A stretch of 64,000 bases of DNA from Triatoma infestans (GCA_011037195.1 JAAEAF010014742.1:1-64000); one strand, 5' to 3'; shown: positions 1 to 17,879, counted from the stretch's first letter. Numbers and translations: made by a program. Notes: generated by a model from the sequence alone, not told the origin.

Positions 1-129
1 ATAGGAATAGATTTACCACATTTGATTGTGTTCCCTGCAGTTGTTGGTTCACATACAGGAGCTTCTACGATAAAAGATATGCCCACAACAAGTTAGTATT
101 TAGGAATTTTAAATATGTGTGTATAAGTT

Positions 130-433
130 GTTGTGGTGATTGGTTCCGCAGAGCTGGAAAGCATCAGAGACATTTTCCATGGAAGCCTGCTTCATTTTGT
201 GGCCATCGACCGGTTTCGGGCGTTCGCCCATCTTCAGGTTGGGTTTTTCAGACAGTGTGACAACACAGACTTGCACAGAGCATATTCAGTTTACACACTC
301 ACTGTGTAAACTGTTACACGAGTAGTGTGTAAACTGAATTTGCTCTGTGCAAGTCTGTGTTGTCACACTGTCTGAAAAACGCATCCTGAAGATGGGCGAA
401 CGCCCGAAACCGGTCGATGACCACATTTGTTAA
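130..433. mobile_element. HF1 foldback element, copy 1
   Basis: Arms 199-298 and 323-424 are near-identical inverted repeats around a short loop. The left outer end carries the family head GGTTCCGCAGAGCTGG (about 145-165), which has no counterpart on the right, so the element is asymmetric. The right arm contains a good hammerhead-like motif in plus orientation. The left arm has the same motif in minus orientation, but with its stem I partner changed. It lies in the SMG1 intron upstream of the first visible exon. Confidence 0.8.
382..419 (+). ncRNA. Candidate small hammerhead ribozyme (HF1 copy 1)
   Basis: Core order fits a hammerhead: stem I CATC (382-385), CTGAAGA (386-392), extra T (393), stem II GGGC/GCCC (394-397/402-405) with loop GAAC, GAAA (406-409), self-complementary stem III ACC/GGT (409-414), C17 (415), and stem I GATG (416-419) pairing with CATC. 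The 3-bp loopless stem III cannot form well within one molecule but can form between two, as in dimeric small hammerheads of Penelope-like elements. The unpaired T after the CTGANGA box is non-canonical. Activity is untested. Confidence 0.6.
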
Positions 434-1518
434 TGTGAGTAGATAAGTTCCTCAACTATGTGGTCAGTAGCACTTCTTCAAACAGGCAAAGTGGGTTTTG
501 TTATTCAAGAATATAAGTTGACAAAAAAAATGTTCATTTTTTTTTTATCTATTAAATCCAGTGACAACTCCGAGTAACGGATTTATTTTTTTATATTTAC
601 GGATACATTTGATACATAACGTATTAATCTTTTGTAATAAAAAATAATTGAATTATCCAGCCTACATCATTCTGAATGAATCCATATGCGTTCCAATTGG
701 GGAAACTTTAAAGATTCTGAAGTTATGATAATCTGAAGGTGTTAAATCGGGACAGTGCTTTAAGGATACAATTTATTACCCAAAATAATGCATTTCTTGT
801 TTTCTCCCACTTGTAGTGAGGGTTCTCGCATAATTTTAGGATATACTATTCCGTGTCATTAGGAAGAAAAGAAACGTTTAGCTTCAAACATAGATATTCG
901 GGTATTCTTTTTTTGAAATTTTGGTTCTGTTTCAAAGTTAGGATGAATTATTTCCTACCAAACAGTCAGAAATCTTCCTCTTATATAAGTCCATTTTTCA
1001 AAAATTATCATGATAATTCTGTTCAGATAAGTTCTATTTAAATCGAAAGAAATTAGAAGGGTAATCCGTGATTCCTTATTGATTTCGTTAATGACGATAC
1101 ATTATTTACATTCCGAAGAGATCTAAATATGATTAGAATTCAGTGGTTAGCGAAATAGTCGATCCGAGAGAACAGTTATTACTGTAACGTTACTATTGCA
1201 TTATCTCGACATTCTACAAGCTTGGCTGGCCGATACTTACGTGGGAGTTTGAAATTTGAATTTGTGATGTATACAAAATAAAAGTTTCTTCTTCAAACTA
1301 CGGTAAGAGAGTTAGTGATCCCTTTAAAACATTATTTGTTCACCAATCATTATGTAGAATAAATAGCCATTAAATATTAATAAATTGTTAAATGGACATT
1401 ACTTAGATATAGAGAATGATCCGAATGTAAATCCAACTTTTCAGTTTTTGCAGGTCTTAGCATTATGCAAACCTATTTATCTTAACAAATTGCATTGTTC
1501 TATAACATTTTTTCCTAG
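434..1518. other. SMG1 intron, no recognisable feature
   Basis: AT-rich sequence between the first foldback and the first visible SMG1 exon. Short open frames here have no recognisable motif. The branch/acceptor region ends in TTTTTTCCTAG at 1508-1518. Confidence 0.5.
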
Positions 1519-7563
<6,045 letters not shown>

Positions 7564-7576
7564 TGATAATTATTTT

Positions 7577-7959
7577 GTCGTGGTTGGTTCCGCAGAGCCG
7601 GAAATCATCAGAGATTTTTCCGTGACAGCCCCTGCGGTCATCGACCGGTTTCAGTTGAGTGTGTCAACTGAATTTGCTCTGTGCAAATCTCTGTTATCGC
7701 ACTGCTTGACAACAAGCATCCTGATGATGGCCGAACACCCGAAACCTGTCGATGACCGCAGGGGGAGGTTTTCCGTGACAGCCCCTCCTCCAGCCCCTGC
7801 GGTCATCGACCGGTTTCAGTTGAGTGTGTCAACTGAATTTGCTCTGTGCAAATCTCTGTTATCACACTGCTTGACAACAAGCATCCCGATGATGGGCGAA
7901 CACCCGAAACTGGTCGATGACCGCAGGGGGATGCGGGCTGTCACGGAAAATATCACTGA
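7577..7959. mobile_element. HF1 foldback element, copy 2, with internal tandem duplication
   Basis: Flanked by the 13-bp direct repeat TGATAATTATTTT (7564-7576 and 7960-7972). The head GGTTGGTTCCGCAGAG is on the left only. Inner ends ATCATCAGAGAT and its reverse bracket two tandem units (about 7616-7768 and 7769-7930), each with a CATCGACCGGTTTCAG arm and a hammerhead-like segment. An open frame 7553-7978 simply reads through the duplication and is not a gene. Confidence 0.8.
7882..7919 (+). ncRNA. Degenerate hammerhead-like motif (HF1 copy 2)
   Basis: CATC, then CCGATGA (U4 changed to C), GGGC-GAAC-ACCC with one stem II mismatch, GAAA, CTGGTC, GATG. The sister unit at 7717-7754 keeps CTGATGA but has a broken stem II and stem III. 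Both look like decayed copies of the motif at 382-419. Confidence 0.45.
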
Positions 7960-8159
7960 TGATAATTATTTTATTTAACTATACCATAAAGTGTATCCTA
8001 GATTTTTCTGTTACCGTAATGTAGTGAACTTATAAGTGATGTAATTAAATTGGAAGCTTCTTATCTGTGCGGAATTGGTTTCATATCTTGTTTCTGAGCA
8101 GAGGCATGACATTGCAGAGTTATATTTATAAAAAATACATTCTCATAGAACTTTTGGTA

Positions 8160-8310
8160 CTTACTGACAAAAAAAAAGTAATAAAATACGCCAGGATTAT
8201 CAATGGGATAAAAAACGTAACTTTTATTGAAATATAGAATTTGGCAAAAATATTAAGAGATGGAGCTTTCTGCGGGTTTATAATTATTTTTATATCGATT
8301 ATTATTATTA
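8160..8310 (+). repeat. Direct repeat, left copy (about 150 bp)
   Basis: Contains ACTGACAAAAAAAAAGTAAT, TTTATTGAAATAT, GAATTTGGCAAA and CTTTCTGCG in the same order as 9018-9168, some 858 bp away. The family is not recognised. It may be the ends of one transposon or two insertions. Confidence 0.6.
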
Positions 8311-9017
8311 TTATTATTATTGATTTGTTTTAGTGGTTTTTAGCTTTTCAAAGGAATTTATTCATATTTACTCTTTTTTTCAGAAACTTATATTTAACTA
8401 ATTCTCTAATATATTATGCTTTTTGTCTTCACCTATTTATGAATAGAATTAGTAAATAAATAAATTGTCATTGGAAATTGGTGTGTTGGCATATTGACAT
8501 ATAGGAACAGAAACTTAAAAAAAAATACATAACGTTATTTATTACAGTATTTAAAATGAAAACTGGTATTTGGGCATTATATTTGTGGTTTTATTTTCAT
8601 AATTTAACGATACTTTTCATTAAGTAGAGAGTCATTAAATCACAGACAATAAAAAAAAGTATTTACAAACTATGCGACAATTAAAATAATTTTTACAAGT
8701 ATTTATTATATTTTTTTATTTAAATCTCTAAACTTCCCTAACAGAATATGTCTTACCATTTCTCTTTTTTTACTATAATTGTTCCTCACAAGTTCTTTCT
8801 TATTCAGTAACAGAGCGAATCACAGTTTTTTTTTTCGTTTTAATTAATATCACAACCATATTTGTCTGCCTTCCTAGCAGAAATTTACATACAAATAAAT
8901 ACCATTAGCCAAAGAACTCAGCAATCGACGCAATATACATTGCTAAAGAAAAAAAAATTATATATACATATAATATATAGATACATAATAAGTGTTTGGA
9001 AAATAAATAAAAAATGA

Positions 9018-9168
9018 AGTACTGACAAAAAAAAGTAATAAAATATGCTAGAACTATCAAATGGGATTAAAAACGAAACCTTTATTGAAATATTGAATTT
9101 GGCAAACATATGAAGGGATTTAACTTTCTGCGAGGTTATATTAGTTTAAAAATATCCATTATTATAAT
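9018..9168 (+). repeat. Direct repeat, right copy (about 150 bp)
   Basis: Partner of 8160-8310, same orientation, with small indels and roughly one change per ten bases by eye. The intervening 0.7 kb has no coding signature. Confidence 0.6.
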
Positions 9169-9751
9169 ACTATTATTCCCAACACGTTTTAGAAGATAGA
9201 AGTAGCCAAGTTTATGTTTCGAGAGCATAAATATTCTACGAACTACATAGGGCCTTCTATGGTTACCAGGAGAAGGGGAGCTACTCGAGAACACCTGGTT
9301 CAGGACAAAATACTGAGAGGGAAAAAAAGTGGCCACCCTACATAAAAATTTGCCACCACCCATAATAGCAAAACTCAATATTTTGAGCATGTTCTCTAGG
9401 TTTCAAGTAATAACATTTATGTAGTGTGGAGAATAATTTTAACAAACAATTCGTTAGTTCTGTTTACTGTTTGTTTTATTAAATAAACTTTGATGATAAT
9501 CCCATAAATTCAACATGTTCTACCGTCTTTTTCTTTCTAATTCAATCACTTCACCACTGGCATATTTACAGTAATCACTCTTTCTTTAAAAAATGGTTTT
9601 AAGTGCGACTTGTGCAGTAAAAAAAAATCACATTGTTAGAAGATGGAGTGAATAGCTAAAATTATGTTTCGAGATAAATACAAGGGTGGAAATACAGTTT
9701 ATTAATATTTTAAATTTTACAGATTATCTGCAATAATTTTTTCTTTCTTTT

Positions 9752-10190
9752 ACCAATAATAATAATAAGAGGAAGTATTGCGATCGTGCCAGATTTACAA
9801 AATTGAGTTTTCACCGTTTAGATACTAACATCGCTTTAGACTCAAGATTTCCGACAAAATCTATCAACCGGAAGTACCATTTTACTTCTTTTTTTTTTCA
9901 GTTTCTGTGCTTTTCTATAATATTTTCTATTTTCTGTCGGTTCCAGAAAAGATGCCAGAAAACGGTGATTTTCTTCTAAATAGCTATCTTAGTTCTAAAT
10001 AGCTATCCTAGTTTCAAGAAAATTAGTAAACCGAAAGTGCGTTCTTACTGAACAGTTTTTTTTTTCAGTTTTCGCGATTTTCTCCATAAAAACACCACGA
10101 ATTTCATTAAATTTGATATACTAACCATAAAATTTGTCAATTACAATTTTGTAAAGTGCATTAGGGGTGTTCTGTAGTTAAGTTCTGCGA
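9752..10190 (+). repeat. RepA relic
   Basis: Opens with AAGAGGAAGTATTGCGATCG and GAGTTTTCACCG, passes AACCGGAAGTACCA, and ends with the CCGAAAGTGCG...TTGTCAATTACAATTTTG block. An internal module is deleted. Between it and 11347 I see no gene. Confidence 0.65.
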
Positions 10191-11244
10191 ATGTTTGATA
10201 CCAGGTTTTTTTTTTTAAATTTTGTTGTTTTATGTTCATTTCTAGACTTCATTAAATTCTTAATTGCTTCCATATTTGCTTGTACTTTGTTATATAAGTA
10301 AATAATGTTATTAATGAGCAATTAATCGAAAACCAATACAAATGATAAGGGTTAACCATTTTTTTTGCCCCTCAGTGCGTATATATTTAAATTCTTTTGG
10401 AATTTATAATAGTCAATTGTTTAAATGGCATTTATATATTAAATTTCTTATTAAGCATTTACACTAGTCATTTGATCTTAATTCAGTAGGATGAATTGAA
10501 ATTATTAAAGTTACATCTTGGGGGATTTATTATTTTTGCACCATGAATATCACACATTAGTTAAGTAGAGATGGAAAAAATAGGAATGGAGTTTTCTTTA
10601 TACACTATAAAGGACTATTTTTTTTTTCTACAATTATGATCAATATAATGTCAGTAATAAATATTTGTTTTAAGTATATAATTGCCTTGCTTTGGAATTC
10701 GTCTTCCTACTGCTTATGATCTATGGAAAAAACGAAAAGAAAATAGTTGTTTAGAGATTCATTAATATTGCACCTACTTCTGATGTTTTTCCTCAAAATT
10801 TTTGTAAAGAAATGCTTAAACATTAAGCCTTGCTTATTTAATAAATAATTTTAAAATGGAATTTTTGGATATGGCTAATAAACTATTAATAAATATTTTA
10901 CATTTAAATAAGAGATCTTACTCTTAGTAATCTCTGCTAACTTTTATCTACAAATATTACATTCAAAATTACTTTCTTGCCCTCATTTTAGAATTCGTTG
11001 CTATTGTGGCAATTTCCATTGTTTAATTTTAATTCAAAACAGCTTGTATATCAACATTGTGCTCGTCGATCTTTTGCTGTAATCTTATACCCAACTTTTA
11101 ATGTAATCTCCTAATTTCAATGTAACATTCCAATTTGTTTATTTATACAATTTTTTTTAAAATAAAAGATGTGGAAATTTGTTACTTAAGAATATCCATT
11201 GCTTCACGACCAAATTTGATATATATCGCCATGTATATATATAG

Positions 11245-11346
11245 AATTATCTATCTATCTATCTATCGGATATATACATATCCGATTCCGATTTAAACAT
11301 TATATATATATTCGATTTAAACATTGGTCTGAGGATGGGTCAACAT
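11245..11346 (+). repeat. (TCTA)n microsatellite and short repeats beyond the GPCR stop
   Basis: A short TCTA tetranucleotide run is followed by a GGATATATACATATCC palindrome and two ATTTAAACATT repeats. On the minus strand this is the 3' flank of the receptor gene. I cannot assign a polyadenylation site. Confidence 0.5.
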
Positions 11347-11347
11347 T

Positions 11348-14300
11348 TTACCAGTAGTGATAGTCATAACACCCCATAACACCCCCCTGTTGTTCTTTAT
11401 TTTTACAACGCATTAATTCTCTAACTGCTTCCTTGAATTCGGCATTTTTCCAAGCGTAAATTAATGGATTAAGAGCCGAACTGCTAAGTGCAAGACATAG
11501 CACTGCTTTGTAAGCATTAGAAGAGATACGATCTCGATATCCAACTGCTTGTGTCACAGCTACTGCTAAAAATGGTAGCCAGCATGTTGTAAAACAGCCC
11601 ATAACTAGCAGTACGACCTGAAACATAAAGCAAATAGAAAATTCTTCGACACAAGATCTAATGTACTAATATTTAGTTTCTTAAGAAATACTTTAAATTA
11701 GTAAATGATTCAGCAAGTCTGAGATATGAAAATATAGTTACCTATTTCAGCAAAGTTTACGAGCACTCTCCTCCCTTAGCAAAACTTAGTCTGATTTTAC
11801 ACAACTTAAGATGTCAGCCATTCATACGAAGTAGGCCTTCAAAAAATAGTTGTGAAATCGATCATTGCCCTCTTCTGATTTGGCTGTTCATGGGATATGA
11901 ATTGTTGAAAAAACTCTTACCTGATTTATTAGCCAAGTTGCATTATGTCTCTTATTCGAATTCAAAAAAAAAAAAAAAAAAAAAATTTGCATGCTTGACA
12001 ATAAATTCTCGGAAGAGACAAAATTTGATTTTGAAAGCGTATCTTCGGATAAAAGGTTTGACTTTTTCATTTGGAAAAATCAGATTAGGCAGGAGGAGAA
12101 GAAACCTTGAGCACCAATGATAGGAATTTGCTGAAGAAAATAACAATTGTTTTTCATATCTCAAAACTTGTAGAGAAATAATCTAGTCAGAAGTTAGATA
12201 ATTAATGATTGGGTCTCAATTATAATTCAATTTTGTATTAAATTTAATCTTAACATATATATCTTAACAAAAATAGTAATGCAAACTAATTGTCCACAAT
12301 TTAACTATTCTTATTTATTCTTATTACTTTAAGAAGTATAGTAACCGATCGAATTTTCAAAATTTGATTTTCATTTGAAAACATATTTCCTATTATATGT
12401 TTTCAGCTTGTGGTATGTTGAGTGTGTATGTACTATGTGAACAATATATTCAAAACCTAAAAATTGCAGGAAACATCTGACATTTCAAGCATGGGACCCT
12501 AAATGAAGGATCCCTACAGTAAGAAATTAATTATTTTTCCAGTCTTTTTTATATTTTATTAATTTAAAGTCTTTTAAATTTTAATTTTCTTTAAACTTCG
12601 TTACCAACTACAAAATATATAGACCTATCACTTTTATTTTAACTCAGAAAATTTATTTTAAGAGTTCTGGTGAGTTGAGCTTAAGCTTTCCACTTCAGTA
12701 CTACAATGCAGGATTCTACTTTCTATGTAATATTAAGATCCATTTCTAGATTTTTAAGTTTGAAGAAAATTGTTGACAGTTTTCTTCTTCTTTTTTATTT
12801 GTGACCAAAAAGTTTAAAATTCTGCCCTTCACGAAATAATTAAATAATTTTCTGTAATGTGTACATAATCATTATGTTTAAAAAGATACACTCACTTGAA
12901 ATGATGGTTTACATTGATGACAAACATTTGTACGCCTCAATTTTTCTGCTTGAATTACAGCCTCATGCCATATTCTCGAATAAATGGCTATCATAGCAGA
13001 CCAAATTATTAGAAATGCTGGTAAAAGCACTGCTACAGTATAGTATCGTGGCAGGACCTTTTTAAATAATAAAATGTTGTAAATAGTGTATAATAAGATT
13101 GTATTAGATTTTTTTTATTCTACGAATATTTAGATTAATGACAGTCTTGTAGGGTGACTGATGTTATGGACGCTGCTGATAATCAGCAGATAATGAAAAA
13201 GTGTAGTATATTTCGAGCAAACAGTTTATATGTTTATTGTGGCAACCGGTTTCGTTTCTTATTGAATCATCCACATGTTATTTTATTCATCATTTAATTC
13301 ATTGTTGTAAACATCTGTTGGCTTTGAAGATTCCAGAATAAACAAACTGTAGCTCGACTTATCCAGTATTTGTTCTTTTTCTGCTGATTAAAGCATATTA
13401 TAAAAGCAATTGCTGATAAAAAGTTAACGGAATTATTTTCTTTAATAGCCTTACCTGACCCAATTCGCAAACACTTGCTTCCTCCCAGGTATTCCAATAT
13501 ATGGGTACGGTGCTGATCACAACTGCATTCATTAGTGCCACCAGTAATACACGTCTGACTACTCTGTAAATAAAATAAACGTGTATATATAACTTTTATT
13601 AAGTAATATATGTTTTCCTTATAAGTAAATAAATTGTTTGCATAAATTAAATTTTGGAAATTTTGTATTTAAGGCCCTTTTTTGGGAAAATGATATTTTT
13701 TTTATAGAAAATTTGTTTCCGAAATAAATCCCATCCTGCTCTCTCTATGTTTGTATTTGTTGTGTGTGAGAGACAGAAAGAATGAAAGAGAGAGAGAAAA
13801 AATTGAATAGATAACTTCAAAAAAAACGCAGCAATTTAAAAACTTGAAGTCAGTTAAAATATTGAAAAAATTCCAAGTTTGGTAAACCTGCCAATACATT
13901 ATAGTAAGAGAAAGTGTGTTGAGTTTTCACTCTATATTTTTCAAATACAACTCTAGCGTTTTTCTTTATACTCGGAACTATTTACCATCTATGCCTTAAG
14001 ATCTTTTACTTTTAATGTGAAGTGGAGATCATGTGTTGATAAACGTTCCACATTACGAAAACATTCGTAAAATTTATCAATATGAAGAATTGTATGTTGA
14101 AGATGTTCAGCGTTCTGTTTGATAAATAAATTTATAATTAATGTACTTGAGCTTAGGTTAATCAGAATCAATATCATGTTTCAAAATTCATCTTTTGCAG
14201 TAAATTAAATTTATGATGTATAAATAATAAATCTTACCTTTTAGTCATAATGCTTTCATATTTGAACGGATGTACAATGGCGAGATAACGATCAAACGCG

Positions 14301-14932
14301 ATTGCCGTCACGTTGAGAATTGAACAGCAGCACGCCACCAATACAAATACGAACCTGAAAATATATTCTTAGTTTAATTATTTTTAATTTAAATTATATT
14401 TTACTTAGATTTTGAATTGTATTTTTTATATGAATATATTTTTGTGATTTTATTTTGGAGCATAATTAATGAAAACATCTTTTTTTTTTTTAGTGAAAAT
14501 TAATGAACAAAATTAAGTATTTCCTTGGAGCAAATTAAATCTAATTTTATTCATAAGGTTGAGATTTTAGGCCATCTTGAATAGTAGATTAGTTTTTTTT
14601 TTATTTAAGCCCTTAATCTCGGCAGTTGTAAGATTATTCCACAATTTATAATATTTCAATTACCTTAGTATACAGGTGGTCTTATTGACTGATAGTTGTG
14701 GGAAGACTGTGAAAGCTATGTGATAGGGCAATGTTAGTCCTACTAAAGAATCAGTGACTGCCAAACTGAGTACAAATCTATTTGACATCAATCTAGAACT
14801 TTTTAATACGTATATAGTGAACAAGTTGCCACATAATATTGTTACAAACAATATTGAATCGGCCGCCACCCATGCCCATTGTTCTGGGGTATGGTGGCCG
14901 CTGAGGCATATTGAATCTTTTTTATTACACAT
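11348..14932 (-). CDS. Class A (rhodopsin-like) GPCR, adenosine-receptor-like orphan
   Basis: Five exons on the minus strand (14932-14664, 14354-14238, 13563-13455, 13057-12896, 11617-11348) join in phase to 308 residues with a stop. The start is the first ATG, giving an N-terminus of about 20 residues before TM1. Visible landmarks are GN in TM1, LAVTD in TM2, Cys87 before TM3, DRYLAIVHP (DRY 111-113), Cys161 in loop 2, CWLP (231-234) in TM6 and NPLIY (269-273) in TM7, with an NKT glycosylation site in loop 1. TM3 has Val where amine receptors have Asp. TM5 reads like adenosine receptors (YY.V...IYSRIW). I see no Trp in TM4, and the TM5 proline is about five residues early, which recalls the melanocortin/lipid/cannabinoid/adenosine group. 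It is likely a plasma-membrane receptor. The ligand is unknown. It lies downstream of the SMG1 exons in opposite orientation. Confidence 0.9.
13236..13280 (-). ncRNA. Hammerhead-like relic in a GPCR intron
   Basis: On the minus strand: GTGG, ATGA, TTC-AATAA-GAA, AC, GAAACCGGTT, G, CCAC. GTGG/CCAC would form stem I, and GAAACCGGT matches the candidate ribozymes elsewhere in the window, but the CUG of the core box is missing. Low confidence. Confidence 0.3.
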
Positions 14933-16399
14933 CAGTCACTATTTGGGCTGCATACATTTACTTGGATCAAGAATTTTCAATTTTCTTCTCTCTTCCTCCT
15001 CATCCATATTTATTTTATTTTCTTTCCACCCTGTTAAAAAAAAAAAAATAATAATACATAATTATTAAAACAAATTGTAATACAATCTTTTATATGTAAA
15101 CAGAAGAAAAGAATTAGAAAATTACATTTCGTGTTCCAATTTGTTTTTATAAATACATTTAAGAAGCTAGTTAATGGAATAGTCGTCATATGGGAGAGGT
15201 ACAATTTTTTAAGAACATCAACTCGAGGACTGTATATTTGAGTCTTTTTTTAAAAAGAAAATTGTTTGCATTATTAGAAAGTGTGTTTTTTAATTTTATT
15301 GATGTAAGCTTGCATTATTCATTCATTGGCTTCTTAAATTGTAACTCAAACAAGAATAATAATAATTTCTGAAATTTTTTGGCGCTTCTTAAAAAAAAAT
15401 TAAGTAAATTACTTAATATAATCTAGCAGCATTTATTAACAATTCTTCAATCATTACATTTTTTTTTATTCTATATTATTAGATATTATATTCGCCTATA
15501 TATTATTTATTACTCTTATATTATTAGATTTTTCATCCGTATATATATATAATTTTTTTTCTTCCGTAACTATTTCGCAACTGTTTTGATTGACATCTTC
15601 CATTAAAGTATGGACGGCTTTAGCTCCCTTCTAAATATTGAACGTCATGTTCAGTTCCTATCAACAAGAAAACAATGAAATCTTTTTATTATCAGTTTTA
15701 TATTTATAACAATATCTAATTTGTCCTTGAGTATAGATTTATTTAAAGTTTTATCTGTGTTTTTTTTTTTGTTTTTTTAAATATTTTAATTCAGATATAC
15801 TCATATAAACTATTGCGCTGTGGGGTATTAATACAAAATTCAATTAAAATGTTTAATGAATGACTTATGAAATTTTTAGTTTTTTTTTTTTTAATTATCA
15901 CTGCTCATACACACGTGCACACATATTTCTGAAAAAACATTATTTTCTTATTCAGCTGACTTCAAAACATGTACTTTATACAATTAATATTGAATTTTGA
16001 ATTCAAAATTCTTTCTCTTAAAGAGTTATACATTTATTGAATTCATAAATCAAATTTAAACAATGAATGAAATGAATGCGGGTATTATGAGGAATGTCTT
16101 TTTTTTATATCATCAATAGATTGATTATCAAGTTGTTTTTTTTCGTGTCAATAGTTTTTATTTTTTTTGGATTAATATTAACAAAAATATGAGCAAAAAT
16201 GTATTTCAGGATTTCCTAAAACTTTTTTTTTTCTCTGTAAGAAACTATGTGACAGTCGGATTACTACATTCTTCCGTATATTGAATTGTACTGAATTAAA
16301 CTGATTGTAGAAGGGTACACGTTGGTTCTTTGTATTGGTAGATGGAGATAATACTGTTGTGAATAACATTTGAATGTTAAGGTTTAAGATACACCCCCT
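14933..16399. other. Upstream flank of the GPCR, no gene seen
   Basis: AT-rich with many T/A homopolymers. It should include the receptor promoter and 5' UTR, but I see no element I can defend. Confidence 0.4.
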
Positions 16400-16644
16400 C
16401 CCCTCCCTCCCCTTCTAAAAATTAGTTTTTTTGCAAAAATTTAAATTTTAAAACTATTAATTCCAAGTTTAAAATTTGAGCCGCTACGGAGAAAATTCTA
16501 AAAATTTTTAGAAACATATTTTGTAAAGACGCACTTCCGTTTACCCGATTTCCAATTTTTTTTTTTTTTTTTTTTTTAATGCCAGCTGAATAATATGTAG
16601 ATAGTAGAACCATACATTGTATTGAGTACGTACAAATACATTGT
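16400..16644 (-). repeat. RepA relic, left part, interrupted by a LINE
   Basis: Contains minus-orientation RepA module words (GCGCACTTCCGTTTACCCG-like block near 16530, CCGCTACGGAGAAAATTCT). A LINE with target duplication starts at 16656. The flank resumes at 17709. Confidence 0.5.
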
Positions 16645-16655
16645 AACGAGCACTT

Positions 16656-17697
16656 ATTATTATTATTATTACCTATCACCGGGCTATACCCCGGCACTGC
16701 AGTCAACAGAGGCTTATTGTGCCATCCCCGATAACCTCTAGTAGTTGAACCCTCCCTCCCTAAGGAGTTTGAGGACTTTCACCACCAGATCATTCTGGGC
16801 TACTATCTCCTCAGGTCGCAATGTACCAGAGGTCTCATACCTCAGTTTAGTTATTGCTACGCAATCAGATAGGAGATGCGTATCTCCCTCCGTTTCCTCC
16901 CCCTCATGACATAATCTGAACAAGGGTCCACGCTGATTAGCCCTACCTTGTGCAGATGCTTCCTGAACCTGCCATGACCCGTAAATAGTCCCGTCACCAG
17001 AGAAACCTGGCTCCTGCTCAGACTAAGGGTCATTTGGGTCCTTCGTTTACATAGCCTTGGCATCATTCTTTTGCTGTGTGTGGCACCTGGGCTCCACCTC
17101 CAGAGCTCTTCATGCTTGCTGCTAAACCACTCCCTAATCTCCGCACAAATCAATCCGCCAGTGGTCCGCAGGACAGGCTCTGGACCAATGAACAGAGTAT
17201 TTGCCCCGTTCCTGGCCAGTTGGTCAGCCATCTCATTATCCTCAATCCCTATGTGTCCAGCCACCCATATTAGCTGTACCTTGTTGTGCTGGAGAGTTTC
17301 GACAATGATGCCTCTCGACATTCCTTCACTAGGGATGAGGTAGTTCTACCTCCAGGGCTTTCAGTGCAGCCTGACTATCCGAGCAAATGCGTGTATGACC
17401 TTGCCCCTTGGGGCTCTACGCAGGTTCTCCTCGGCACAAACCTTGATAGCAAATACCACAACCTGGAATATTGTGGTATATCTGCCCAGCGGTCTCTTAA
17501 TACATACCTATGGGCCCATTCCACTCACTCCTGTTCCAGTTCCGCACCCCAACCTAGAACCATCAGTAAACCACAGAGGTCCTGTCCGGTAGCGTTTTTC
17601 CCACCCCTTGGCCTATTCCGCCCTAGAATCTAGGAACACCCGAAATGGAACCTCTAAGTTATATATGGGACAAATGCTATCCTCGGCCATGCTTAAC
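16656..17697 (-). mobile_element. 5'-truncated I-type LINE with RNase H and zinc knuckle
   Basis: Flanked by the 11-bp duplication AACGAGCACTT (16645-16655 and 17698-17708). The minus strand ends in (TAA)n, the 3' tail typical of the I clade. Minus-strand frames show the RNase H end (IWVAGHIGIEDNEMADQLAR), then LVTGLFTGHGRFRKHLHKVG, then, after a frameshift near 16915, a zinc-knuckle segment (FRLCHEGEETEGDTHLL..C) and the C-terminus ending at 16738. Upstream frames to about 17640 hold degraded RNase H words (TDGS, SDSQAALKAL). It is inactive. Confidence 0.85.
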
Positions 17698-17879
17698 AAC
17701 GAGCACTTTTTTAGGGATTTGGACGTAAGAATCCAAAACCCTAAAAATCAATTTTCTCTTGTAAAAATGTTTCGAATATAAAGAAATGGAAAATTGTGAA
17801 AAACTAAAAAGAAATATTTAAAATAAATCACACATTTGTGGGTGATCGATTGAATATTTCGTTGCAAATTTGTCGTATT

